Source of the DNA: Phycisphaerae bacterium
GTDB taxonomy: Bacteria; Planctomycetota; Phycisphaerae; UBA1845; JAFGLZ01
Direction of reading: 5' to 3'
NCBI GenBank assembly: GCA_016927755.1
Contig: JAFGLZ010000136.1
Span: 1 to 58,006 of the forward strand
DNA: 58,006 bases
Part shown: one piece after another, positions 17,466 through 25,705 of the stretch
Layout of the letters: every line of letters begins with the position of its first letter
How positions within the stretch are numbered: the first letter of the stretch is position 1
The notes under the pieces: model-generated
Seen by the model: only the letters and a program-made list of their open reading frames with translations
Told to the model about the DNA's origin: nothing
Database searches by the model: none
Position numbers and translations under genes: made by a program

Positions 17466-19259
17466 CTACAGACCCGGGAACACCGCCTGCAACGCGGGAA
17501 ATCTCGCGTTTCGCTCGGCACGCCGACGCTCCTCGGGGTTCGACTTGGGTCCGTACGAATCGATCGTCCCGAAGTTGCGGTCATACACGAAACCGAACCC
17601 GTACGTCGTCCGGAACCCGTTGGCGATCGCGACCAGGAACGGGCTCAGAGGACTCGTCCCCACGTTCACGACGTCTCCCGGCTTCAACTGAATGTCCTGG
17701 TCCTTCATCGCGAAGACTCGATCTAGATCAACCTGATGCAACTCCTGCTGATCCGGACCGATCTTCCTTGCGATCTCACAGCGACTCGGCCATGCGTACG
17801 GGTCGAGACCGCCAGACGAGGCGATCGCGCGAGTCAGCGTGATCCCCTCAGGCGGAATCGCGTACGCGCCCGGACCACGCACGTGGCCCATTACATAATA
17901 GCGCTTGCCGGCCTGAGGCGTGGGAATCGAGATGACATCCCCCGGCTGCATCACGATGTTGTACCGCATCTCCCCCGCATACAACGGCTTGAGCGGGATC
18001 CCGATCACCCGGTTTTCCTCGCCCGCATCCGCCACCGCCTCGCTTTCCGGCCTGGTTGGGGGCGCCACTGCCTGAGTCGGTTCCGCCTTCTCCTCCGCCG
18101 GCCGAGTCGGCAAGGGCGCGTCCCCCTGGACCTCCACCCACTCCCCGTTCAGCCAGATCCACTTGCTCAGGCCCTTGGACGGGTCGGTCGATGCGACCCC
18201 CGTCCTCGATCCCGAAGCTGTGCCGATGGGCCCCGCGGCGCTTCCCCCGCTCGTGCCGGGGGTGATCGCTTCAAGCAGCTCCTGACGCTCTTGGGACGTC
18301 ACTGTGTCGGCGTCCGAGTTCGACGCGCGCCCCGCCGCGGCCCTGGACGAAGAGGTCGTCCGCCCGGACTGTGCCCTCGTGGACCGCCCTGAAGCCGTCC
18401 CGCCCGACCCGATGTCGCTCAACAGCAGGTCGATGTCCTCCCGGAGTTGGCCGGACGCCCGGGAATCTGAAGACTCAGGGGACGTCGTCGGTTTTCCGAC
18501 CGGACCCGAGGAAGGAGCTGCCAAAGGCGCTCCAGGCTTCGACGCCGGCTCGCTCGCCGGAGTTGCCTCAAGCCGACGCCCTCTGCCGACGCGGCGCAGA
18601 ACGTACACCTTCTCGACCTCTTCCGGGAGCGACCCGGCATACGTCAGTGCCTCGATGATCCGGAAGTCAGGCCGCGAAATCGGCACCGGACCCGGACGCG
18701 CGATATACCCCGCGATGCTGAACTGCCTCTGCCGCTCCTCGCGGACCACCACCGTGACGATCGGATCCTCGAGTATGTCCGGTTTGAGCTTCGACTTGAC
18801 GACTTCCTGTGCTTCCTCCTCGGTCAGTCCGTTGATGTTGATACGCCCCATGATGGGCAGATCGATGAAACCAAGATTACTGACCCTTCTCACCTCCGTG
18901 GTGATTGCCCCAGTGCGAATCAGTTCGTGGATGTTGACTTCAACGACGTCTCCCGGGCCGATCTCGTACTCCGTCGGCACGGCGATGATGTCTTCCGGCA
19001 ACGGGTCCGTCGCGCTCACCAGTTCGGCATCTTCATCCAGTAGCCCCAGCGTCGTTCGGATTTCCTTTGTCACCGGCTTGCCGCCGAATCTCCCCACTTC
19101 CGTCGGGTCCAGGAAATCGTTCAGCCACGACCGCATGCATCCCGCGCTGACCGCCGCGACCGCCGCCAGCAAACATGCCGCCCCCGTCTTCAGGCCGCCG
19201 TTCGTCCGAACAATGCCTGGTCTGCAACCCCAGCCCGTCTCCCCGTGACTACGTTTCAT
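17466..19259 (-). CDS. Polysaccharide export (Wza/SLBB) lipoprotein
   Basis: Outer-membrane polysaccharide export protein. The start at 19259 gives MKRSHGET followed by a lipoprotein signal with lipobox AVSAGC; the open frame extends to 19640 but the extra part is unlike any protein. A Poly_export domain begins at EYEIGPGDVVEVNIHEL and includes LGFIDLPIMGRININGLT. A first SLBB-like segment reads FSIAGYIARPGPVPI. A low-complexity Ser/Gly/Ala/Pro linker of about 180 residues comes next, and a second SLBB domain starts at RYYVMGHVRGPGAYAIPPEG. At 597 aa it is longer than typical Wza because of the linker. It is first in the exosortase/EPS operon, 60 bases before the exosortase gene. An alternative start at 19289 is possible. 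Confidence 0.9.
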   Translation of the reverse strand: MKRSHGETGWGCRPGIVRTNGGLKTGAACLLAAVAAVSAGCMRSWLNDFLDPTEVGRFGGKPVTKEIRTTLGLLDEDAELVSATDPLPEDIIAVPTEYEIGPGDVVEVNIHELIRTGAITTEVRRVSNLGFIDLPIMGRININGLTEEEAQEVVKSKLKPDILEDPIVTVVVREERQRQFSIAGYIARPGPVPISRPDFRIIEALTYAGSLPEEVEKVYVLRRVGRGRRLEATPASEPASKPGAPLAAPSSGPVGKPTTSPESSDSRASGQLREDIDLLLSDIGSGGTASGRSTRAQSGRTTSSSRAAAGRASNSDADTVTSQERQELLEAITPGTSGGSAAGPIGTASGSRTGVASTDPSKGLSKWIWLNGEWVEVQGDAPLPTRPAEEKAEPTQAVAPPTRPESEAVADAGEENRVIGIPLKPLYAGEMRYNIVMQPGDVISIPTPQAGKRYYVMGHVRGPGAYAIPPEGITLTRAIASSGGLDPYAWPSRCEIARKIGPDQQELHQVDLDRVFAMKDQDIQLKPGDVVNVGTSPLSPFLVAIANGFRTTYGFGFVYDRNFGTIDSYGPKSNPEERRRAERNARFPALQAVFPGL

Positions 19260-19973
19260 CCTATCGTCTCGGCTCCGACAGTCTTCCATGACGTGCCCCA
19301 GCAACGAAACAATCCCGTCACCAGATGTCGCCATGCGGTCCCGGGCCCCACAGGGGGCCGCGTCCTCTTGGACCGATGGACGCCCGGTAAGGATCGTCCC
19401 CAGACGGGAGCTCCGCACCTCGCTCACGTCCTGGGCGCCGACTCGCTTCACGATCCCGCCGCCAAACACACACGCGAGAACCTCGTGACGGACGGGGTCG
19501 AACAGGCGCGCTCCGGGCGCGCCGCCGGCGCGCCAGACACCTGAAGCATCCGATAACAAATCGGCTCGAAACCACCCATTTCTTCTGCCAAATCCATAAA
19601 TGCAATATGCTTCGATGCGCTGCGGCACCCCAACCAACATGAACCTAAGCTCGCTATGCGACCAAAACGACCCTGTTAGGGGACGCCGTCAGGACCACCC
19701 GCCTCGTCAACGACTCCGATAGGAACACACTGCAGTCAGATTCCACCTCCTGCTGAAGAGTAGTACGCCGCAGGCCCCGTCGGGTTCGGCCACCCCCGCT
19801 TTGTCCACCCGACTCGTTCGCCGACGACATCGAACGTTTCCGCAGTGCCAATGTGTATCGCCGCGTTCGGCAACCCAAGGGACCGGACAGCGTCCAGACA
19901 CCGCGCCCGCTGGCTATAACGAACTGGCCTTCAATAGGGATATGGCCCGATCCCCCGATGCCGGGCCTCGTTG
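19260..19973. other. Long upstream region of the EPS operon
   Basis: 714 bases without a supported gene, upstream of the minus-strand EPS operon. The AT-richest part is about 19555-19670, which on the minus strand includes a small inverted repeat, CCGAT-TTGTT-ATCGG (about 19550-19564). A promoter there would give a leader of roughly 300 bases. No known riboswitch class was recognised. Frames in this stretch lack coding character. Confidence 0.45.
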
Positions 19974-20885
19974 TCACCGATTCGATGGTTGCGTGGACGG
20001 GCGGACTTCGGGTCTGTGGAGTTGGTGCGGAAGCCCATACAAGACCTGCTTCTTGGCGATTGCCAGATCACTACTTAGGATCGCCGTCCCAGGCGGAGGA
20101 CCAAGCTGCTGGGTGGTGGGCCGCGCCCTGAGCGATGCGTCGTACCGGAGCTGATACGCCCGGTTGTTCAGGACCCACTGCTCCCAAGGCACAATCGTCA
20201 GAGGCGCCTCCGGCGTCGGGTTTCTCATCCCATCCATCACCGATCTGACCGCGCTCATCAGCTCGTTCTGATCCTCGTACTCGAATGACCGCAAGGATAT
20301 CGGGTTGTACCAGACCGGCTCCACGAACACGTCCGCATCCAACAACAGCCGAACCGCGGCCTCGCGCCAGTCCAAGTTGATCAGGTGGGCCGTAATCGGC
20401 GGGCGATCCGCCACCGCCGGACTCAAAAGGTAGCTCCGCTGAACCCGACCCATCAGGTCGGCCATCGCCTCCTTAAACGGCTTGTTCTTATAGTCGATCG
20501 TCACCTTCGGCGGCTGCGTCGCGAAGTCGAAGAAGCACGGCCCAACCTTCACCTCCAGGTAGCGCAGACCCGTCGACTGATCCAGCCCCTCCAGAGACTG
20601 CCCAACACCGGTACGGACGAAACCGTAGAGATCAGGTCGACGTCTCAGCATCTGGACAATCTGGACCTCGATGCCTTGCCAGTTCGCCTTGCGATGCCAC
20701 GCCACCGTCTTGCCGGTCAGTTGGACGATCCGTTCATAGGGCGCCCGAACCCCGCTGATCCACTCGTCCGGCCAAGGCTGGCTCGTCTTGACCCGATACT
20801 GTGACCCGCCGGCACAGCCCGTCAAGCCGACCAGCCCGATCACGACACTCCGTCTCAGCCATCTGCCAGCGACCCGAAACCACAT
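19974..20885 (-). CDS. Lipoprotein with STN/secretin N-terminal-like domain
   Basis: Predicted outer-membrane or periplasmic lipoprotein of unknown role, about 303 aa. The ATG at 20885 is preceded by GGAG nine bases upstream and starts a clean lipoprotein signal, MWFRVAGRWLRRSVVIG then LTGCAGG. Earlier starts at 20918 and 20975 are possible. The middle portion, PPKVTIDYKNKPFKEAMADL through VNLDWREAAV-like text (LINLDWREAAVRLLLDADVF), has the pattern of STN/secretin-TonB short N-terminal domains: a weak-binding box repeated around an 'opening the pore' fold. It follows the 171-aa unknown gene by a few bases to ~90 bases depending on start. STN assignment is by pattern and moderate in certainty. 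Confidence 0.65.
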   Translation of the reverse strand: MWFRVAGRWLRRSVVIGLVGLTGCAGGSQYRVKTSQPWPDEWISGVRAPYERIVQLTGKTVAWHRKANWQGIEVQIVQMLRRRPDLYGFVRTGVGQSLEGLDQSTGLRYLEVKVGPCFFDFATQPPKVTIDYKNKPFKEAMADLMGRVQRSYLLSPAVADRPPITAHLINLDWREAAVRLLLDADVFVEPVWYNPISLRSFEYEDQNELMSAVRSVMDGMRNPTPEAPLTIVPWEQWVLNNRAYQLRYDASLRARPTTQQLGPPPGTAILSSDLAIAKKQVLYGLPHQLHRPEVRPSTQPSNR

Positions 20886-20978
20886 CCGCCATGTCTCCGT
20901 GGGAGCCGGCTCGCGCATCCGGTCGGAAAGCTCCCCAACAGCGACCGGTGCCTCGATTCGAACGCGGGAAATCACGTC

Positions 20979-21494
20979 TCAAGAAGGCAAGATGATACCA
21001 TGCGTCGGTGGCGCCGGCCAGAACGTCACCCACGAGTTGATCTTCACCAGCTTCACCTGCGACGGCTTGGCGTCGAGCAGGCCCACCACCAGCGGCAAAC
21101 CCGCGTCGATGACAATGTGCTTCCGCTCGTCATTGTCGATGACCTTGCCGTTGATCGGAGCGGTCGCATCGTCTTTCCGGACCGCGTGGCTGATGCGCTG
21201 CGAGTTGCTCCGTGGCAGCACCTCGTACGTCAACTGGTTCCGTGTGCCCTTCTCCAGCACCGCCGCGCTTGGGTTGATGATGACCCGCAGATCGTCGTTG
21301 ATGTGGATCTTGCTCTTGAACACGACCTGCCCTGGGTCCAGTAGCTTCAGATCAATGTACGTCGCCGGGCGATGCAGATCATACCCCTTGGCCGGAACGC
21401 GGATCGTGAAGAACGGGCCCACCAGGCCCGTCGCGTCGATCGCGACCAGCTTACCTGTCACCGCGTACCGCTTGTCGGTCAGCAACTTGGCCAT
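20979..21494 (-). CDS. Conserved-looking hypothetical protein, 171 aa
   Basis: No family recognised. The ATG at 21494 follows TAGGAG about ten bases upstream. The protein is soluble-looking, without signal peptide or membrane helix, rich in beta-type alternation (KLVAIDATGLVGPFFTIRVP, DDLRVIINPSAAVL) and ends in WVTFWPAPPTHGIILPS. It lies 38 bases after lysA and just before the STN-type lipoprotein gene, suggesting one transcript. Its codon pattern and ribosome-binding site support a real gene. Confidence 0.7.
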   Translation of the reverse strand: MAKLLTDKRYAVTGKLVAIDATGLVGPFFTIRVPAKGYDLHRPATYIDLKLLDPGQVVFKSKIHINDDLRVIINPSAAVLEKGTRNQLTYEVLPRSNSQRISHAVRKDDATAPINGKVIDNDERKHIVIDAGLPLVVGLLDAKPSQVKLVKINSWVTFWPAPPTHGIILPS

Positions 21495-21532
21495 GGCACG
21501 CCGCTCCTACGACCTTCGCTCGTTCGAGATCG

Positions 21533-22810
21533 CTAGCGCTCGGCCGCGATCAAGTCGCCGTACGTCTCCCGACGTCGGATGATCCGATAGTCCGCCCCGC
21601 ACACAAGGACCTCCGGCGGCCGAGGCCGCGCGTTGTACTGGCTCGCCATCGCGAAGCCATAGGCGCCCGCCGTGAACACCGCCAGCACGTCTCCGCGCTG
21701 AACCGCCGGCAGATGTCGCCCCAACCCGAGGAAGTCGCCCGTCTCGCAAATCGGGCCCACAACGTCCACGAGTCCCGTCCCCTCCAACCGAAGGTCCTCC
21801 TCTCGAGACGCGGCCACCAGCCCCCCCGCGGGACAAACCGGCCAGATGAAGTGGAACGCCTGGTAAAGACTCGGCCGAATCAAGTCGTTCATCGCCGCGT
21901 CGACGATAACGAACTGCTTGTCGCCCGATGACTTCAGATACTGTACTCGCGTCAGCAGGATCCCCGCGTTGCCGATGATGCTCCGCCCGGGCTCCACCAC
22001 CACCCGCAACCCCTTCCCGCGAAGCAGCGGCACGATCGCCTTGGCATAGTCCGCCGCCAACGGGGCCTGGTCCTCCCAGTAGCTGGCGCCGAACCCGCCG
22101 CCGATGTCAATCAGCTCGAGTTCGAATCCCGCCTTGCCAAGCTCGTCGATCAGCGCAAGCGCCTTCGTGATTGCCTCGACGTAAGGCTCCACGGAGTTGA
22201 CGGGCGAGCCGATGTGCAGATGCACGCCGATCAACCGCAGATACTTGTCCCGCCCGAAGTCCTCGAACGCCCGTCGCGCCCGCTCGAGGTCCACGCCGAA
22301 CTTCGTCTCTCGCTTGCCCGTCGTCGTGTACTTGTGCGTCTTGGGGTCGACGTCGGGGTTGATCCGCAACGCCGCGCGAACCTGTGTCTGCCGTTCCCGA
22401 GCGATCCGGGTGATGTTGGCCAGTTCCGCCTCGCTCTCCACGTTGAAAAGCCCGATCCCCGCGTCGATGGCCTCGTTGATCTCGCGATCGGTCTTGCCCA
22501 CCCCTGCGAACGTGATCTTGGCCGGGTCCGCCCCCGCCTGCAGCGCCCGGAACAGCTCGCCCCCGCTGACCACGTCGAAGCCGCTGCCCTGCTCCGCCAA
22601 GAGCTTGCAGATGTGAACGTTTCCGCAGCTCTTGATCGAGTAGCAAATCACCGGATCCAGCTCAGCGAACGCCTCAGCCAACCGGCTGTAGTGGTCGAGG
22701 ATCGTCCGCTCGCTGTAAACATACGCCGGCGTCCCAACCTGATCGGCCAGCTCACCCGCCGCGATCTCCTCACAATACAACTGCCCGTCTCGGTATGCGA
22801 AGTGGTCCAT
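21533..22810 (-). CDS. lysA: Diaminopimelate decarboxylase
   Basis: PLP-dependent decarboxylation of meso-diaminopimelate to L-lysine, the last step of lysine synthesis; fold-type III (alanine-racemase barrel). The PLP lysine lies in ICYSIKSCGNVHICKLL. Other family motifs are SGGELFRALQAGADP, HLHIGSPV, the glycine-rich ELIDIGGGFGA, RVVVEPGRSIIGNAG, the substrate-binding GPICETGDFL and FTAGAYGFAMASQYN. Length 425 aa is normal. Start ATG at 22810 has only a weak upstream purine stretch. It heads a minus-strand group with the 171-aa unknown and the lipoprotein, with no evident metabolic link. Confidence 0.95.
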   Translation of the reverse strand: MDHFAYRDGQLYCEEIAAGELADQVGTPAYVYSERTILDHYSRLAEAFAELDPVICYSIKSCGNVHICKLLAEQGSGFDVVSGGELFRALQAGADPAKITFAGVGKTDREINEAIDAGIGLFNVESEAELANITRIARERQTQVRAALRINPDVDPKTHKYTTTGKRETKFGVDLERARRAFEDFGRDKYLRLIGVHLHIGSPVNSVEPYVEAITKALALIDELGKAGFELELIDIGGGFGASYWEDQAPLAADYAKAIVPLLRGKGLRVVVEPGRSIIGNAGILLTRVQYLKSSGDKQFVIVDAAMNDLIRPSLYQAFHFIWPVCPAGGLVAASREEDLRLEGTGLVDVVGPICETGDFLGLGRHLPAVQRGDVLAVFTAGAYGFAMASQYNARPRPPEVLVCGADYRIIRRRETYGDLIAAER

Positions 22811-22949
22811 GACACCGTCCCGAAGTCTTTATCTCCACGCTCTTTGGGTTACACTCATTCCACGCGAACCCGTAGCCCGATAGTGTACGCAGCCGGCCCG
22901 TCCGCCACAAGCCGAACAAACGCCCGGCCGCGAACGCGGAGAACCCCAC

Positions 22950-23648
22950 ATGCACCTCTACTGCAAAACCTGCGGCGAGCCGATCGATGCGGACGACGTG
23001 AACATCAAGCTGGCGATTGCCAAGTGTCGGTCGTGCAACGCCGTCTTCGGCTTCGCCGAGCAGTTGGCCGGACAGGAAGCGCGCAAGGCAAGACGCAACC
23101 GCGACGATGTCCCCATGCCCAAGGCGATCACCGTCGATCCATGGGGCCACGACCTGACGATCACACGACGGTGGTTCTCCTGGATCCACGTCTTCCTGGT
23201 ATTCTTCTGCATCGCCTGGGATAGCTTCCTCGTGTTCTGGTACTTCATGGCCTTCACGGAGAAGTCGCCACTCATCTTCAAGATCTTCCCCATCTTTCAC
23301 CTCGCCACCGGCGTCGGCCTGACCTACTTCACGATCGCCGGCTTCCTGAACCGGACCGTGATCAAGGTCGCCAGTGGGATTCTCTCCGTCCGCCACACCC
23401 CCCTGCCATGGCCGGGCAATCACAGGATCGAGACCGCCGGTCTCGACCAGATCTACTGCACCGAGGAGATCCGCCACGGCGAGGACAACGCCAGCTTCAA
23501 CTACGTCGTCAACGCCAAGCTCACCGACGGACGAAAGGTCAAGCTGCTCACCGGCCTGGATGAGCCCGATCAGGCGCTCTTCATCGAACAGCAAATCGAG
23601 CGCCACCTCGGTATTGAGGACCGACCCGTCAGAGGTGAGATGCAGTAG
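22950..23648 (+). CDS. Zinc-ribbon membrane protein
   Basis: 232 aa, function unknown. The N-terminus has two CxxC knuckles (CKTCGEP and CRSCNAVF) forming a probable zinc ribbon, followed by a basic stretch EARKARRNR. Two strong membrane helices follow (SWIHVFLVFFCIAWDSFLVF and FHLATGVGLTYFTIAGFLN), then a C-terminal ~90-residue beta-rich region resembling a PH-like domain (IYCTEEIRHGEDNASFNYVV). A GGAGA motif precedes the ATG. It is divergent from lysA across 139 bases and stands alone. Similar uncharacterised proteins are, from memory, common in Planctomycetes. Confidence 0.8.
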   Translation: MHLYCKTCGEPIDADDVNIKLAIAKCRSCNAVFGFAEQLAGQEARKARRNRDDVPMPKAITVDPWGHDLTITRRWFSWIHVFLVFFCIAWDSFLVFWYFMAFTEKSPLIFKIFPIFHLATGVGLTYFTIAGFLNRTVIKVASGILSVRHTPLPWPGNHRIETAGLDQIYCTEEIRHGEDNASFNYVVNAKLTDGRKVKLLTGLDEPDQALFIEQQIERHLGIEDRPVRGEMQ

Positions 23649-23758
23649 GTACCTGATCCCCCGGCCTCGAGGTCCCTGTCGATCCGCCTCAACGCCCTCC
23701 CCCGTTGCCCGCCGTCAGCCCCTCCTCTCGCGCGACGAACATCCGATGTGCGATTGGA

Positions 23759-25705
23759 TCAGCGCGTCCGCCCCCCGCGCCGCTTCCCCCGTCTCGACCG
23801 ATCTCCGTTGGACTCCTTGGCGTCGATGGATTGACTCACTTCGATGATCGCGAAGAACCGTGCGTTGGTGTCGCAGTCGTTCCAGATGCCCTTCTTCCGC
23901 CAATTGAAGGCCACGTCGTTCTCGCGAGACCCCCCGTTGGGTTCGCCCTCGGCCCAATGCGTGTATCCGAGCGATTCACCCGAGGTCCACCGCCATTGTC
24001 CCTCCGCTCCACGATCACTCAGACCAATCCACAGCGCCCCCCGCCTCTCAAACCGAGACCGCAGCCACTCGTCCTCCTTCGCGTCTCGGACCGTCGCCAG
24101 GTGCCCGCCCAGTCGTCGGGCGACGCGCTCGCCCTCGCGCCATGAAACCCGCTCACGCGTCAGGCGATAGCGGTGTCCGTTCAGCGGACACCGCTTCCAC
24201 CCGCCTTCGTCCTCGTTTGGCAGTCGCGCCATCTCCCTGGACACCAGGGGCTGAACCTCGTCGTGGAATCGTCCGTCCGCGTCGAAGCCCCAATGGTCAA
24301 AGAAGCCCAGCAGATGCTCACCTGCCGCGCAGGAGAGAATGCAGAACAGGAGCGTATCCTTCTTGATGTTCGTGTCGGCCAGTTCGTACACCCGCACCGG
24401 CAACCCGTCCGTCCGAAGCGCTCGCAGGGCCCGCGTCAGCACCTGCGTGCCATATCGCTCGCACAGGTCGTAGCACAGCGCGCTCCAAATCTGGTAATGT
24501 CCCTTCTCCCAATCGCCGGCACGGCCTCCGCGTTCGACCCCCTTCAAATAAGGGCGGCTCCGCTTCTCCTGGTCTTCCCGCCGCTGGTTGACCCACGCTC
24601 GCAGATTCCCGTAGGCGTCGCGTGGTAGCCCGAAGTCGGCGGGCTGCTCCAGCGCGCGCAGGGCCATCGACACCTGCGTGAACTCGCATCCGTGGTGGAA
24701 GTACCGGTCCGACGGGTTGTCCTCGATGATCCTCCCGATCCGCGTGAATGCATGGAAGTTGTGCCCGACCTCATGCAGCCATGCCCCGAGCGTCCAGCCC
24801 TTGACCGGGTCAGGCCGCCACCACAGCGGACCCGCCTCGACCGGATTGCCGCTGTGCGCGCCCCCCTTGCGACTCGGGTCGTACTTGACGATCTGCCGCC
24901 CGCCAGGCTCCTGGCCGATCGTGTCGCGCATCCGTTCCCAGCACGCGTCCACGTACGCCGCGGCGTGCCATCGCCCCATCCACTCGGCAACCCTCGCGGG
25001 TACGACGAAGTCAATGTAGCGGGTCTGGACAATCCGTGCGTCTGGGATGTCGTCCTTGACGACGCGCAGCACCCACTCCGCCGCATCGTGACCGCCATCG
25101 TTGCTCGCGGAAAGGACGATATCATGTTGACCCTCGATCGGATGGTCCCATGAGGGGATCCCAGACTGAGGATCGACGATCATGCCCTCGGGCGCTTTCG
25201 CAAGCGACCACGTCACCCCGGACGCCGGATCCCCCAGCACCGGCGCCTCGCCCTCGAATCGCCGATTCGCAATCGCCGTCTGGCTCGGATAGACGCCAAT
25301 CCGAATCGCCGGATCCGCCTCACCGTTCAGTGTACGCCGATCCGTGCGACCCGCCTCCTCGCCCTCGCGCCCCGAATCGACCCGACCGCGACGAACGGGA
25401 CGTTCTTGACGTGAGGGAGCCGCTTGCTTCGGTTCCTCGGCCGCCCGCCCGCTATCAGCTCCTGCCGTGGCCTCCCGGCGAATCGAGCGGATCTCACCCC
25501 GTGGGACGGATCGCGTCACCGTGATGCGCCCCTGCCTTGTCCGAACCTGAACCGCGGAATCGGTCTGCGCGGCAATCTCTCCCCGGAGCTGCTTGCCGTT
25601 CTTCAAGACGATGACATCAGACCGGCCAGAAGCAACGACGATAACCAGGCAGATCATCGCGAGCCCGACGACCCGGAACTCCCCTCTGAAGCCGTCTCGT
25701 CTCAT
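23759..25705 (-). CDS. Secreted M60-type metallopeptidase with C-type lectin domain
   Basis: 648-aa secreted protein. The N-terminal signal (about residues 8-28) leads into a short beta domain (DVIVLKNGKQLRGEI), a charged linker (80-135) and a putative Ig-like region (150-216). An M60/enhancin-like zinc peptidase region carries HEVGH at 311-315 with a downstream Glu at 328, fitting HExxH-x-E. The last ~120 residues form a C-type lectin domain with WIGL (559-562), the mannose-type EPN (588-590), END and WND (608-610), so the calcium/sugar site looks intact. M60-like peptidases cleave O-glycosylated mucin-type proteins in known cases; a lectin would hold the glycoprotein. Its ATG overlaps the stop of the GH172-like gene (ATGA at 25702-25705), showing coupling. 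Domain calls are good; substrate is inferred. Confidence 0.85.
   Translation of the reverse strand: MRRDGFRGEFRVVGLAMICLVIVVASGRSDVIVLKNGKQLRGEIAAQTDSAVQVRTRQGRITVTRSVPRGEIRSIRREATAGADSGRAAEEPKQAAPSRQERPVRRGRVDSGREGEEAGRTDRRTLNGEADPAIRIGVYPSQTAIANRRFEGEAPVLGDPASGVTWSLAKAPEGMIVDPQSGIPSWDHPIEGQHDIVLSASNDGGHDAAEWVLRVVKDDIPDARIVQTRYIDFVVPARVAEWMGRWHAAAYVDACWERMRDTIGQEPGGRQIVKYDPSRKGGAHSGNPVEAGPLWWRPDPVKGWTLGAWLHEVGHNFHAFTRIGRIIEDNPSDRYFHHGCEFTQVSMALRALEQPADFGLPRDAYGNLRAWVNQRREDQEKRSRPYLKGVERGGRAGDWEKGHYQIWSALCYDLCERYGTQVLTRALRALRTDGLPVRVYELADTNIKKDTLLFCILSCAAGEHLLGFFDHWGFDADGRFHDEVQPLVSREMARLPNEDEGGWKRCPLNGHRYRLTRERVSWREGERVARRLGGHLATVRDAKEDEWLRSRFERRGALWIGLSDRGAEGQWRWTSGESLGYTHWAEGEPNGGSRENDVAFNWRKKGIWNDCDTNARFFAIIEVSQSIDAKESNGDRSRRGKRRGGRTR

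Noticed and set aside
19654..19977. A 107-codon minus-strand frame starting at GTG overlapping the lipoprotein stop (GTGA)
   Set aside because: The overlap is attractive, but the product is Arg/Gly/Ser-rich without structure and no ribosome-binding site is clear.
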